Assembly (NCBI GenBank): GCA_040758375.1
Contig: JBFLWE010000013.1
Coordinates: 1-64,000, forward strand
Length of the DNA stretch: 64,000 nucleotides
Direction: 5' to 3'
DNA from: CAMLIZ01 sp040758375
Lineage (GTDB): Bacteria; Pseudomonadota; Gammaproteobacteria; Burkholderiales; Burkholderiaceae_C
Part shown: one piece after another, positions 46,808-55,518 of the stretch
Layout of the letters: every line of letters starts with the position of its first letter
Numbering within the stretch: position 1 is the first letter of the stretch
Program-made: the position numbers and the translations under genes
The notes under the pieces: model-generated
Databases searched by the model: none
What the model was told of the DNA's origin: nothing
What the model saw: only the letters and a program-made list of their open reading frames with translations

Positions 46808-47413
46808 TCAGTCGGGGCAGCGTGCGGGCTGCCCTTGTTCGAGACGCCGCACCGCGGCCGCGATCGCTTCGGCAAGCTGCGAGACCGCGCGCCGGTGCGC
46901 CGCCGCCACCGTCGCCACGTCGGCGCCTGCCGGCTCGCTCGCGTGGGTGAGGCAGGCCAGCGCCGGTGCGGTGTCGGCGGGCCGGCGCAGGCTCCACTGC
47001 ACTTGTTGCAGCACCTGCCCGCCCGGCACGCTGTCGAAGCGCTGCAGTTCGAGCTGCAACACGTAGGGCGCGGGCCCCGGGGGCGCGCCGACGCGCGAAA
47101 CGTCGAGCGCGCCGAGCGTGCGCGCCAGCCGCTGCGCCAGCGCGTCGCGCCATTCGTCGGCCAGTGGCGCCACCCAGCGCTGCTGCTCCAGCACCTGCAG
47201 GCTGCCGTCGGGCCGGCGCAGCACGATCTGCGGCTGGTCCACCTGCGGCGGCACGCGCACCGGGCTTTCGATGCGAAAGCGCAGTGCCTGCGGCGCCGCG
47301 GACGCCGGCGGCGCTCCGCCGAGCAGGGTGTGGAAGCGCACCGGCTCCTGGGCGGCGCAGCCGGCCAGCAGCAACACCACGGCGGCGGTCGGCGGGAAGG
47401 GCGTCTTCATCAT
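46808..47413 (-). CDS. pqiC: PqiC-type lipoprotein (ABC-type transport auxiliary)
   Basis: Outer-membrane lipoprotein of 201 residues in the PqiABC lipid transport system. A signal peptide ends in the lipobox LLAG with Cys19. It is followed by VRFHTLLGG and FRIESPVRVPPQVDQPQIVLRR, the pattern of PqiC/DUF330 proteins. Its ATG at 47413 overlaps the pqiB stop as ATGA; the next codon is also ATG. Confidence 0.87.
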   Translation of the reverse strand: MMKTPFPPTAAVVLLLAGCAAQEPVRFHTLLGGAPPASAAPQALRFRIESPVRVPPQVDQPQIVLRRPDGSLQVLEQQRWVAPLADEWRDALAQRLARTLGALDVSRVGAPPGPAPYVLQLELQRFDSVPGGQVLQQVQWSLRRPADTAPALACLTHASEPAGADVATVAAAHRRAVSQLAEAIAAAVRRLEQGQPARCPD

Positions 47414-49161
47414 CGTGAGGGCGGGTGGTAGGGCTCGGCCAGCGGCAGGTCGCCGGGCTTGCCGCGCAGCAGGGCTTCGGGGTGGCGCTGCAGGTAGTCG
47501 GCCAGCACGCGCAAGGCGCGCGAGGCGCGCTGCAACTCGTCCATGGTCTGTTGCGCGTTGCGCTGTAGCGGCGCGTCGGCGCCGGCGATGTTGCGGTCGA
47601 TGTTGTGCAGCGAGCTCTCGGCGGCGCTCAGGGCCCGCTCGGCCTGCTGCAGGGTGCGCTGCACCTCGGCCAGCGCCTTCTGCGCCTCGGGCGTGAGCTG
47701 GCGGATCGCGCTGTCGGCGGCGCGCAGTGTCTGCTGCAGGCCCTGGCCAATCTCGTCGAAGCGCACGTCCGACAGGCGCTGCACGATGCGCAGCAGCTGC
47801 GGCTGCAGCGCGCCGAAGGCGCTGGGCACCGTGGGCATCGTGGGCAGGGCCGCCTGCGCGTCGAAGCTCGCCGGCTCGACCTTGCGGCGCGGGAAGTCGA
47901 GCACCACCACCATCTGGCCGGTGAGCAGGTTGGCCGTGCGCAGCTGCGCGCGCAGGCCGCGCTCGACCAGCAGCTTCATCAGCTGCCGGTCGTCGGCCGG
48001 GATGCCGGGCTGGCCGTGGATGCCGAGCCGGCGCGGGTACAGATCGGCGGTGACTTCCACCGCAAAGCGCTGGCGCGCCGGCTCGTGCTGCAGCCGCACC
48101 GAGCTGATGTGGCCCACCTGCACGCCCAGCACGTCCACCGGCGCGCCGGGCGCCAGCCCGCGGATGTTTTGCGGGAACACCATGCGCACCGCCAGCGGCG
48201 GGCCGTCGGGCGGCGCCATCGCGCTGGCGCGGTCGTCGTGGAGGGTAAAGCGCGTCCCTTCGTCGGCCGGAGCAGGGCAGCCCGGGCGCCGAGCCGCCTC
48301 GGGCTCGGGCTGCGCCCCAAGGCGCCCGGCAGGGGCCGCTGCGCGATCCCGCGGAGGCGGCTGTGGTATCCCGCAGCCGGGGGCAGCCACGTTCGCGAAG
48401 GCCACGCCGCCGGCCACGACGCTGGCCAGCGACTGCGTGTCCAGCTTCAGCCCGGCCGCGCCGAGCGAGAGATCGACGCCGCTGGCATTCCAGAAGCGCG
48501 ACTGCGTGGTCACCAGCCGCTCGTGGGGCGACTCCACGAACACCTGGATGCGCAGCCGGTCCGAGGCGGGGTCGAGCGCATAGCCCACGACGCGGCCCAC
48601 GCGGGCGCGCCGGTAGTACACCGGCGAGCCGATGTCCAGCGAGCCCAGCTCCTCGGCCTCGAGCGCGAAGTGGCGCCCCGGCTCGTTGCGCAGCACGAAC
48701 GGCGGCACCTCCAGTCCCACGAAACGACGCCGCGGCTGCTGCGACACGCCGGCGTCGACGCCGATGTAGGCGCCCGACAGCAAGGTGGAAAGCCCGGACA
48801 CGCCGGCGGTGCCCACGCGCGGCCGCACGACCCAGAAGCGCGTGTCCTGCACCGCCATGTTGGCCGCGCTCTTGTCCAGCGCCACGGTGGCCAGCACGCG
48901 CTGCCGGTCCGGCGACAGCTGCACCTGCACGAGCCGGCCCACCGGCACTTCCTTGTAGCGCACCTCGGTCTTGCCGGCCTCCAGCCCTTCGGCGGTGCGG
49001 AACTCGATCACGATCTCCGGCCCGGCCTGCAGCCAGCTGCGCAGCACCAGCGCCAGCCCCACCAGCACCGCCACCAGCGGCACCAGCCACACCAGCGACA
49101 GGCGCAGGCGGTTGCGCTTTTCAACGGTGGGGGGCGTGGGGTCGGTCGTCATGGTCGTCAT
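47410..49161 (-). CDS. pqiB: PqiB-type MCE protein
   Basis: Membrane-anchored periplasm-spanning protein of 583 residues, with one N-terminal helix (about 22-42) and three MCE/MlaD repeats: VEFRTAEGLEAGKTEVRYKEVPVG near 55, LDIGSPVYYRRARVGRV near 180 and RGLAPGAPVDVLGVQVGHI near 330. A C-terminal coiled coil (about 470-550) could form the needle seen in PqiB. Between repeats two and three, residues 258-297 are a Pro/Arg/Ala/Gly-rich stretch made by a repeat-like DNA segment. The start overlaps pqiA by 41 bases; an ATG nine bases downstream is possible. Confidence 0.87.
   Translation of the reverse strand: MTTMTTDPTPPTVEKRNRLRLSLVWLVPLVAVLVGLALVLRSWLQAGPEIVIEFRTAEGLEAGKTEVRYKEVPVGRLVQVQLSPDRQRVLATVALDKSAANMAVQDTRFWVVRPRVGTAGVSGLSTLLSGAYIGVDAGVSQQPRRRFVGLEVPPFVLRNEPGRHFALEAEELGSLDIGSPVYYRRARVGRVVGYALDPASDRLRIQVFVESPHERLVTTQSRFWNASGVDLSLGAAGLKLDTQSLASVVAGGVAFANVAAPGCGIPQPPPRDRAAAPAGRLGAQPEPEAARRPGCPAPADEGTRFTLHDDRASAMAPPDGPPLAVRMVFPQNIRGLAPGAPVDVLGVQVGHISSVRLQHEPARQRFAVEVTADLYPRRLGIHGQPGIPADDRQLMKLLVERGLRAQLRTANLLTGQMVVVLDFPRRKVEPASFDAQAALPTMPTVPSAFGALQPQLLRIVQRLSDVRFDEIGQGLQQTLRAADSAIRQLTPEAQKALAEVQRTLQQAERALSAAESSLHNIDRNIAGADAPLQRNAQQTMDELQRASRALRVLADYLQRHPEALLRGKPGDLPLAEPYHPPSR
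48282..48329. repeat. Hairpin-rich repeat-like insertion inside pqiB
   Basis: CCGGGCGCC (48282-48290) pairs perfectly with GGCGCCCGG (48321-48329), with a nested GAGCC/GGCTC hairpin (48291-48306). It lies in a stretch of about 120 bases (roughly 48270-48390) that reads in frame through pqiB but codes low-complexity Pro/Ala/Arg sequence. It looks like an inserted intergenic-type repeat. Confidence 0.5.
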
Positions 49162-49783
49162 CGGGGTCGCGGTCCCAGATCAGGCGCGGGTCGAAGGCCT
49201 CGGAGGCCAGCATCGTCAGCACCACCACCGCGCCGAAGGCCAGCAGCCCTGGCTCGGGGTGCACGCTGGCCAGCGCGCCGAAGCGCACCATGGCCACCAG
49301 CAGCACCACCACCAGCACGTCCAGCATCGACCAGTGACCCACCGCCTCGACCAGGCGGTACAGCCGGGTGCGCTCCGCCGGCGCCCAGGTGGAGCCGCGC
49401 TGCGCGGTGGCCGCCAGCAGCGTGAGCGCGCCCATCTTCAGCAGCGGCACCACGATGCTCGCCACGAACACGATGGCGGCCAGCAGCCATTCGCCGGCCT
49501 TCCACAGCTCGGCGATGCCGCCCAGGATGGTGTGGCGCTGGTTGCCGTGCAGCACGTCGGCCGCCGACATCACCGGCAGCAGGTTGGCCGGCAGGTACAG
49601 CACGGCCGCCGCCCCCAGCCAGGCCCAGCAGCGCTGCAGGCGCAGGCCGGCGTGCAGGTGCAGCGGCGCACGGCAGCGCGGGCAGCGGGTCCCCAGCAGC
49701 GGGCCGTGCACCTCGCTGACCAGGCCGCACACATGGCAGCCGTGCAGGCCGAGGGCGCGTGCGCTGGGCGTCGTGCCGCTCAT
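49121..49783 (-). CDS. pqiA: PqiA-type membrane protein, second half
   Basis: Integral membrane protein of 220 residues, the second of two adjacent PqiA-like units. A zinc-ribbon CHVCGLVSEVHG...TRCPRC lies near residues 16-40. Four helices follow, with LYLPANLLPVMSAADVLHGN and GHWSMLDVLVVVLLVAMVRFGALASVHPEPGLLAFGAVVVLTMLASEAFDPRLIWD. In E. coli both units are one fused PqiA; here they are two genes overlapping by ATGA. It likely feeds lipid to PqiB. Confidence 0.88.
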   Translation of the reverse strand: MSGTTPSARALGLHGCHVCGLVSEVHGPLLGTRCPRCRAPLHLHAGLRLQRCWAWLGAAAVLYLPANLLPVMSAADVLHGNQRHTILGGIAELWKAGEWLLAAIVFVASIVVPLLKMGALTLLAATAQRGSTWAPAERTRLYRLVEAVGHWSMLDVLVVVLLVAMVRFGALASVHPEPGLLAFGAVVVLTMLASEAFDPRLIWDRDPDDDHDDRPHAPHR

Positions 49784-50469
49784 GCCGGCCTTGTCTCGGC
49801 CAATCGCCAGAGCCGGTGCACCCCGGCCGACTCCAGCGCCGCGAGCAGCACCACGAGCACGCCGAAGGCGAACAAACCCGGCCCGGGCTGCACCGTGGCC
49901 ATGGCCGCGATGCGCACCGTGGCCACCAGCGCCGACAGCAGCAACACCTCGACCATGCTCCAGCGCAAGGCAAAGCGCAGCGCGCGCAAGGCGGCGTGCC
50001 AGCCGCGCGGCAGGCGGCCCAGCAGCAGCGGCGACAGCGCGTACAGCCGCAGCAGGATCACTGCCGCCGGGAACACGAAGGCCACCGCCGCCGCCAGCAG
50101 CGCCACGCCGTGTTCGCCGGCGGCCCAGGTCTGCCACAGCGCCGCCGGCAGGCTGGCGGTGTTGGGCACGCCGCGCAGGTTGAGCACCACGATGGGCTGC
50201 AGGTTGGCGATGACGAACACCACCAGCGCCGCGACATTGAGCGCCGCCATCGCCTGCAGGTCGAGCCGGTGCCCGCGGCCGAGCAGGCTGCCGCAACGCC
50301 GGCAGCGCGCCTGCTCGCTGGGGGCCAGCCGCACGCGGCGGTACAGGGCATCGCAGACCTCGCAGGCCAGCAGCTGCGGCCGCGGCACGACTGCCGGCGC
50401 TGCGAAGTCGGGCTGCAAGGGCATGCGGCGGTGCGGTCCGGTCGGCGCGGTCGGGTCGAGGTGCGACAT
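49780..50469 (-). CDS. pqiA: PqiA-type membrane protein, first half
   Basis: Integral membrane protein of 229 residues, first gene of the pqi operon. It has a zinc ribbon CEVCDALY...ARCRRCGSLL near residues 38-65. Four helices follow with LVVFVIANLQPIVVLNLRG and SMVEVLLLSALVATVRIAAMATVQPGPGLFAFG. The ATG at 50469 is preferred over a TTG nine bases upstream. It is divergent from the acetyltransferase-like gene; promoters for both must lie in the gap of about 160 bases. Confidence 0.87.
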   Translation of the reverse strand: MSHLDPTAPTGPHRRMPLQPDFAAPAVVPRPQLLACEVCDALYRRVRLAPSEQARCRRCGSLLGRGHRLDLQAMAALNVAALVVFVIANLQPIVVLNLRGVPNTASLPAALWQTWAAGEHGVALLAAAVAFVFPAAVILLRLYALSPLLLGRLPRGWHAALRALRFALRWSMVEVLLLSALVATVRIAAMATVQPGPGLFAFGVLVVLLAALESAGVHRLWRLAETRPA

Positions 50470-50628
50470 ATTTGGCAAAGCATGTGCCAGCTTCCCCGGC
50501 CATCACCCGGGTCGGGGGGACGATTCGACGGGGGGCGCTGGTAACCTTCCCCGCTCGGCGCTGAGATGCTTCGCGCCCCCATTCTCTATTCTTTGCGGCC
50601 AGTTGGAGGAGCCGTCGCGCGGCGCAGC

Positions 50629-51669
50629 ATGTCGTCGAAGTACATGGTCCGGCAGGTTGAAATCGGCGCGCAGGCGGATGTGATCACCGCGCTCTGGTCC
50701 CGCTGCCTCGAATCCCTCACGCCGCAGGCGGCCGCGAGCCGGCTGCAGCACCGCTACCTGCGCAACCCGGCCGGCGTGGGTGCGACGCTGCTGCTGGAGC
50801 AGGCGCAGCCGCCCGAGGTGGCCGGCGTGCAATGCCTGTACTCGCGCGTGTTCCACCAGCATGGCCGCACCTGGCGGGTGGCCGGCATGGCCGACTATGC
50901 GGTGGCCGAGTCGCACCGCACGCTGGGGCCCGCGCTACAACTCATGAAGCAGGGCCTGGCCGTGGCGCGCGACACCCACGACTGGGTGTACGGCCTGGCG
51001 AACCCGAAGTCCGAGGCGGTGTGCAAGCGCTCGGGCCTGCGGCTGTTTGGCAATCTGGGCCGCTGGACGCGGCTGCTGCGCAGCGGGCGTGCCTTGCGCG
51101 AGCGGCTGCCCGGCCTGGTGGCTGGCCTGGCGGCGCCGGTGCTCGACTTGGCGCTGTTCGTGCGCGATGCCTTGATGCTGGGCAAGGCCGGCGCGCTGCG
51201 TTGGCAGGACGGCCGCGCGTTCGATCCGGCGCTCGACGAGGTCTGGCAGCGCCACGATTCTGCGCTGCTGCTGTCGGAGCGCTCGCGCTGCGTGCTCGAA
51301 TGGCGCTTCGACGAAGAGGAGCACGGCCGCTGGACGGTGTCGCTCGCGCGCCGCGCCGATGGCACGGCCCTGGGCTATGTGGTGTGGCAGGCACAGGACG
51401 ACACGGCCGCGATCGCCGATTTCCTGTGCACCGACCCGCTGCACGGAACGGCGCTGCTGATGCGCAGCTTCGCCTGGCACATGCGCGGGCACGGCGTGCA
51501 GCGCCTGTCGCTCGAGTTCTTCGGCGCCCCCGGTGTCGAGGAAGGCCTGCGCCGCGCCGGCTACATCCGCCGGCCCGACGAGCGGCCGGTGTACCTGGCC
51601 GACGGGGCCCAGGCCACCCCGGCCCCCGAACACTGGTATTTCACCGGCTTCGACCGGGACGGAGACTGA
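50629..51669 (+). CDS. GNAT-like acyltransferase, first gene of acyl-amide operon
   Basis: Protein of 346 residues with what look like two GNAT folds. The first holds AGMADYAVAESHRTLGPALQLMKQG and GLANPKSEAVCKRSGLRLFGN (about 85-145). The second holds GYVVWQAQ, IADFLCTDPLHGTALLMRSF and LEFFGAPGVEEGLRRAGYIRR (about 245-325). It probably transfers an acyl or acetyl group in the pathway of the next genes. The frame opens at 50566, but the added residues use AT-ending codons unlike the gene, so ATG 50629 is preferred; ATG 50644 is also possible. asnB-like follows after eight bases. Confidence 0.68.
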   Translation: MSSKYMVRQVEIGAQADVITALWSRCLESLTPQAAASRLQHRYLRNPAGVGATLLLEQAQPPEVAGVQCLYSRVFHQHGRTWRVAGMADYAVAESHRTLGPALQLMKQGLAVARDTHDWVYGLANPKSEAVCKRSGLRLFGNLGRWTRLLRSGRALRERLPGLVAGLAAPVLDLALFVRDALMLGKAGALRWQDGRAFDPALDEVWQRHDSALLLSERSRCVLEWRFDEEEHGRWTVSLARRADGTALGYVVWQAQDDTAAIADFLCTDPLHGTALLMRSFAWHMRGHGVQRLSLEFFGAPGVEEGLRRAGYIRRPDERPVYLADGAQATPAPEHWYFTGFDRDGD

Positions 51670-51677
51670 TCCTCATC

Positions 51678-53624
51678 ATGTGCGGCATCGCCGGCATCCA
51701 CCGCCTGGCCCATGGCAGGCCGCCGCAGCACCATGAGCTGCAGGCGATGATCCGCGCCCTGCACCACCGCGGCCCCGACGGCACCGGCATCGAGGTGCAC
51801 GACGTGGTGGGCCTGGCCCACGCGCGGCTGTCCATCATCGACCTCGAAGGCGGTGCCCAGCCGATCGCCAACGAAGACGGCTCGGTGCGCGTGGTGTTCA
51901 ACGGCGAGATCTTCAACTACGTCGAGCTGCGCCAGGCCTTGCTGCAGCGCGGACACGTGTTCCGCACCCATTCCGACACCGAGGTGCTGGTGCACCTGTA
52001 CGAAGAGCATGGCGACGACTTCGTGCACCAGCTCAACGGCCAGTTCGCGATTGCGCTGTGGGACGAGCGGCTCAACCGCCTGCTGCTGGCGCGCGACCGC
52101 ACCGGCATCCGGCCGCTGTACTACACCGAGGCTGCGGGACGGCTGCTCTTTGCCTCGGAGGCGAAGGCGCTGTTCGTGCTGCCGGAGGTGCAGCGCCGCA
52201 TCGACCCGCAGGCGCTGGCCCAGGTGTTCAGCTATTGGGCGCCGCTGGAAGGCGGCAGCGTGTTCCAGGGCGTGAAGTCGCTGCCGCCGGGTCACCGCAT
52301 GGCGGTCGAGCGCGGGCATTTGCGCATCGAGCGCTACTGGGACTGGTCGTTCCCCGACACCATCGTGCAGCCGCGCGCCGAGGCCGAGTGCGCCGACGAG
52401 CTGCGTGCGCTGCTGCTCGATGCGGTGCGCCTGCAGCTGCGCGCCGACGTGCCGGTGGGCGCCTACCTGAGCGGCGGGCTCGATTCGTCCATCGTCAGCG
52501 CGCTGATCCGGCGCCACAGCGACACGCCGCTGCGCACCTTCTCGATCACCTTCGAGGACGCCGAGTTCGACGAGACCGAGCACCAGCAGGCCATGGTGCG
52601 CCACCTCGGCACCGACCACACCGCATTGCGCGTGAACAAGCACGACATCGGCCGCGCCTTCGCCCGCACGGTGTGGCATGCCGAGACGGCGATGGTGCGC
52701 ACCGCGCCGACGCCGCTGATGCTGCTGGCCGAACAGGTGCGCGCCGCGGGTTTCAAGGTGGTGCTCACCGGCGAAGGCGCGGACGAGGTGTTCGGCGGCT
52801 ACGACCTCTTCAAGGAAGCCAAGATCCGCCGCTTCCTGGCGCGCCAGCCGCAGTCGGCCTGGCGCGGCCGCATCCTCGAGAAGCTCTATCCCTACCTGAC
52901 GCATTCGCCGGCCTCGGCGCGCGCCTTCACGCAGCGCTTCTTCAGCGAAGGTCTGGAGCACCTGCACGAGCCGTGGTTCGCGCATGCCACCCGCATCGCC
53001 AGCACGCGCCGCGTGCTGCAGTTTCTGCGGCCCGAGGTCGCCGAGCAGGTGGAGGCGGCCGACCCCCATCTTGCGCTGGCCCGCACCCTGCCCGAGGACA
53101 TCGGCCGCTGGCTGCCGATGGGCCGCGACCAGTACGTCGAGGCGCACACGCTGCTGTCGGGCTACCTGCTGTCGGCGCAGGGCGACCGCGTGGCGATGGC
53201 GCACTCGATCGAGGGCCGCGTGCCCTTCCTCGACCACCGCGTGATCGAGTTCGCCAACCGCCTGCCGCCGCAGTACAAGCTGCGCGGCCTGACCGAGAAA
53301 TACCTGCTGAAGCAGGCGGTCAAGGCCGACCTGCCCGAAAGCATCCGCAGCCGCACCAAGCAGCCCTACCGCGCACCCGACAGCGCCAGCTTCTTCCGCG
53401 ACGGCAAGCCCGACGAGGACGTGGCCGAGCTGCTCAGCCCGATGTCGATCGACGCGGCCGGAATCTTCGACGCCGACGCGGTGCAGCGCCTGGTGCGCAA
53501 ATGCGCCAGCGGACGCGCGATCGGCTTCCCCGACAACATGGCCTTCGTCGGCGTGCTGTCCGCGATGCACCTGCACCGCCAGTTCGTACAGCCCGCCCGG
53601 TTCACCGCCGAGTTCACCGCCTAG
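51678..53624 (+). CDS. asnB: Glutamine-dependent asparagine synthetase-like amidotransferase
   Basis: Protein of 648 residues. The N-terminal glutaminase has the nucleophile Cys2 (MCGIAGI), LHHRGPDG, ARLSIIDL and VVFNGEIFNY. The synthetase domain has the ATP PP-loop SGGLDSS at 265-271, TGEGADEVFGGYDLF and EGRVPFLDH. It should make an amide on a carboxylate using glutamine nitrogen and ATP. Paralogues of this length often sit in polysaccharide, exosortase or peptide-type clusters. With ligase, carrier protein and NAD-synthase-like genes downstream, a biosynthetic role is more likely than asparagine supply. Confidence 0.88.
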   Translation: MCGIAGIHRLAHGRPPQHHELQAMIRALHHRGPDGTGIEVHDVVGLAHARLSIIDLEGGAQPIANEDGSVRVVFNGEIFNYVELRQALLQRGHVFRTHSDTEVLVHLYEEHGDDFVHQLNGQFAIALWDERLNRLLLARDRTGIRPLYYTEAAGRLLFASEAKALFVLPEVQRRIDPQALAQVFSYWAPLEGGSVFQGVKSLPPGHRMAVERGHLRIERYWDWSFPDTIVQPRAEAECADELRALLLDAVRLQLRADVPVGAYLSGGLDSSIVSALIRRHSDTPLRTFSITFEDAEFDETEHQQAMVRHLGTDHTALRVNKHDIGRAFARTVWHAETAMVRTAPTPLMLLAEQVRAAGFKVVLTGEGADEVFGGYDLFKEAKIRRFLARQPQSAWRGRILEKLYPYLTHSPASARAFTQRFFSEGLEHLHEPWFAHATRIASTRRVLQFLRPEVAEQVEAADPHLALARTLPEDIGRWLPMGRDQYVEAHTLLSGYLLSAQGDRVAMAHSIEGRVPFLDHRVIEFANRLPPQYKLRGLTEKYLLKQAVKADLPESIRSRTKQPYRAPDSASFFRDGKPDEDVAELLSPMSIDAAGIFDADAVQRLVRKCASGRAIGFPDNMAFVGVLSAMHLHRQFVQPARFTAEFTA

Positions 53625-53635
53625 AGCCTGCCCGC

Positions 53636-55159
53636 ATGCTGCTGCACCATTTCTTCGACGACACGCTGGCCGAGCGGCCGCAACACCTGGCGCTCGTGTG
53701 CGGTGACCAGCGCCACAGTTACCGCGATGTGAACCGCCGCGCCAACGCGCTGGCGCAGGCGCTGCAGCAGCGCGGCGTGGTGCGCGGCGACCGGGTGGCA
53801 CTGTTCCTCGAAAACGGTGTCGAGTTCGTGGCCGGCCTGCTGGCCGTGCTGCGCGTGGGCGCGGTGTTCATGCCCATCAACGCGCTCACCAAGGACGACA
53901 AGCTGGCCTACATGCTGCGCGACGCCCGCGCGAGCACGTTGCTCACGCAGGCCAGCCTGAGCCCGGTGTGGCGTGCTTCCATCGGCGAGGCGCCCAGCGT
54001 GCACACGGTGGTGGTGGCCGGCGAGGACGACGGCCCCGCCGACACGCGCCTGCACCCGTGGCCCGCGCCGTCGGACGCCGCGCCGCCGGCCGACCCCGGC
54101 ACCATCGACTGCGACCTGGCCAGCATCATCTACACCTCGGGCTCCACCGGCTTCCCCAAGGGCGTGATGCTGTCGCACCTGAACATGGTGAGCGCGTGCC
54201 GCTCGGTGAGCACCTACCTGGGGCTGAAGGACAGCGACATCGTCCTGTGCGCGCTGCCGCTGGCCTTCGACTACGGCCTGTACCAGGTGCTGATGGCCTG
54301 GCGCGTGGGCTGCACCGTGGTGCTGGAGCGCGGCTTCACCTTCCCGGTGCCGGTGCTCGAGACCATGGTGCGCGAACAGGTCACGGTGTTCCCCGGCGTG
54401 CCGACCATGTTCGCGATGCTGCTGGGGTTGAAGAACCTGTCGCGCTTCGACCTGAAGGCGCTGCGCATGATCACCAACACGGCGGCGGCCTTGTCCGAAG
54501 AACACATCAGGCAGCTGCGCGGCCTGTTCCCGCAGGCAACGCTGTTCTCGATGTACGGCCTCACCGAGTGCAAGCGCGTCACCTACCTGCCGCCCGAGCA
54601 GCTCGACATCCGCCCCACCAGCGTGGGCCGCGGCATGCCCAACGAAGAGGTCTGGCTGGTCGACGATGCCGGCAACCGGCTGCCCAACGGCTCCACCGGC
54701 GAGCTGGTGATCCGCGGCAGCAACGTGATGCTGGGCTACTGGGAAAAGCCGGAAGAAACCGCCAAGCGCCTGAAGCCCGGGCCGCTGCCCTACGAGCGCG
54801 TGCTGTACTCGGGCGACCTGTTCCGCACCGATGAAGAGGGCTGGCTGTATTTCGTCGCGCGTCGCGACGACATCATCAAGAGCCGCGGCGAGAAGGTGAG
54901 CCCGCGCGAGGTGGAAAACGCGATCCAGTCGCTGGAGGGCGTGTACGAGGTGGCGGTGGTCGGCGTGCCCGACCCCGTGCTGGGCCAAGCCGTGAAGGCC
55001 TTCGTGACCTTGAAGCCCGGGGCCCGGCTGGGCGAGCGCGACGTGATCCGCCACTGCCTGGAAAGAATGGAGAGCTTCATGGCGCCCAAGCACGTGGAGT
55101 TCGTCGAATCCCTGCCCAAGACCGACACCGGCAAGATCCGGAAAGTGGGGCTGTCATGA
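53636..55159 (+). CDS. AMP-forming acyl-CoA/acyl-carrier-protein ligase
   Basis: ANL-superfamily adenylating enzyme of 507 residues. A3 motif YTSGSTGFPKGVMLSH near residue 166, A5 SMYGLTECKRVTYLP near 305, A7 LYSGDLFRTDEEGWLYFVAR near 385 and A10 LPKTDTGKIRK with the catalytic Lys near the C-terminus are all present, so both half-reactions should work. It lies directly before a carrier-protein gene and probably loads an acyl or amino-acid-like substrate onto it. The substrate pocket cannot be read with confidence. It starts 11 bases after the asnB-like stop. Confidence 0.87.
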   Translation: MLLHHFFDDTLAERPQHLALVCGDQRHSYRDVNRRANALAQALQQRGVVRGDRVALFLENGVEFVAGLLAVLRVGAVFMPINALTKDDKLAYMLRDARASTLLTQASLSPVWRASIGEAPSVHTVVVAGEDDGPADTRLHPWPAPSDAAPPADPGTIDCDLASIIYTSGSTGFPKGVMLSHLNMVSACRSVSTYLGLKDSDIVLCALPLAFDYGLYQVLMAWRVGCTVVLERGFTFPVPVLETMVREQVTVFPGVPTMFAMLLGLKNLSRFDLKALRMITNTAAALSEEHIRQLRGLFPQATLFSMYGLTECKRVTYLPPEQLDIRPTSVGRGMPNEEVWLVDDAGNRLPNGSTGELVIRGSNVMLGYWEKPEETAKRLKPGPLPYERVLYSGDLFRTDEEGWLYFVARRDDIIKSRGEKVSPREVENAIQSLEGVYEVAVVGVPDPVLGQAVKAFVTLKPGARLGERDVIRHCLERMESFMAPKHVEFVESLPKTDTGKIRKVGLS

Positions 55160-55162
55160 CGC

Positions 55163-55214
55163 CCCCACGCTCCCTTCGGTCGCTCCCCCCCAAGGGGCCA
55201 ACTTGGCTGGGCGT
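55163..55214. repeat. GC-rich intergenic repeat within the operon
   Basis: CCCCCACGCTCCCTTCGGTC followed by a C/G-rich palindromic stretch ending CCAACTTGGCTGGGCGTGC resembles dispersed intergenic repeats of Burkholderiales. It lies between the ligase and carrier-protein genes. The carrier gene has its own GGAGG ribosome binding site after it. Confidence 0.45.
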
Positions 55215-55251
55215 GCTTTCGACGTATTGATTCGATGGAGGAAACACAAGC

Positions 55252-55518
55252 ATGAGTGACATCAAGACCCAGGTGCGCCAGTTCATCGAGGAGAACTTCC
55301 TGATGGGCGCCAAGCGTGCCAACTATGCCGACGGCGACTCTTTCATGACCCACCACCTGGTCGATTCCACCGGCTTCCTGGAGCTGGTGATGTTCCTGGA
55401 AGAGACCTACGGCATCCAGGTGGACGACGAGGAGATGGTGCCCGAGAACCTCGACAGCCTGAACGCCATCGAGGCCTACGTGGGCCGCAAGACCGGCCGC
55501 GCCGCGGCGGCCGCATGA
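55252..55518 (+). CDS. Acyl carrier protein
   Basis: Carrier protein of 88 residues. The phosphopantetheine Ser39 lies in LVDSTGFLELVMFLEETYGI; Thr follows where fatty-acid ACPs usually have Leu (DSL), so it is a specialised carrier rather than the fatty-acid AcpP. The acidic helix II and helix III (DDEEMVPENLDSLNAIEAYV) are as expected. The C-terminus is Ala-rich. GGAGG lies 11 bases upstream. The stop overlaps the next start as ATGA. Confidence 0.88.
   Translation: MSDIKTQVRQFIEENFLMGAKRANYADGDSFMTHHLVDSTGFLELVMFLEETYGIQVDDEEMVPENLDSLNAIEAYVGRKTGRAAAAA

Noticed and set aside
41983..46875. Very long open frame on the minus strand (about 1,630 codons) opposite the AAA+ and GGDEF-EAL genes
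   Set aside because: It mirrors two genes with clear family motifs and has His/Gln/Arg-rich sequence typical of antisense frames in GC-rich DNA; no domain is recognisable.
55252..55518. Fatty-acid acyl carrier protein AcpP
   Set aside because: The DSL motif is DST, neighbours are not fab genes, and the sequence is that of a specialised carrier.
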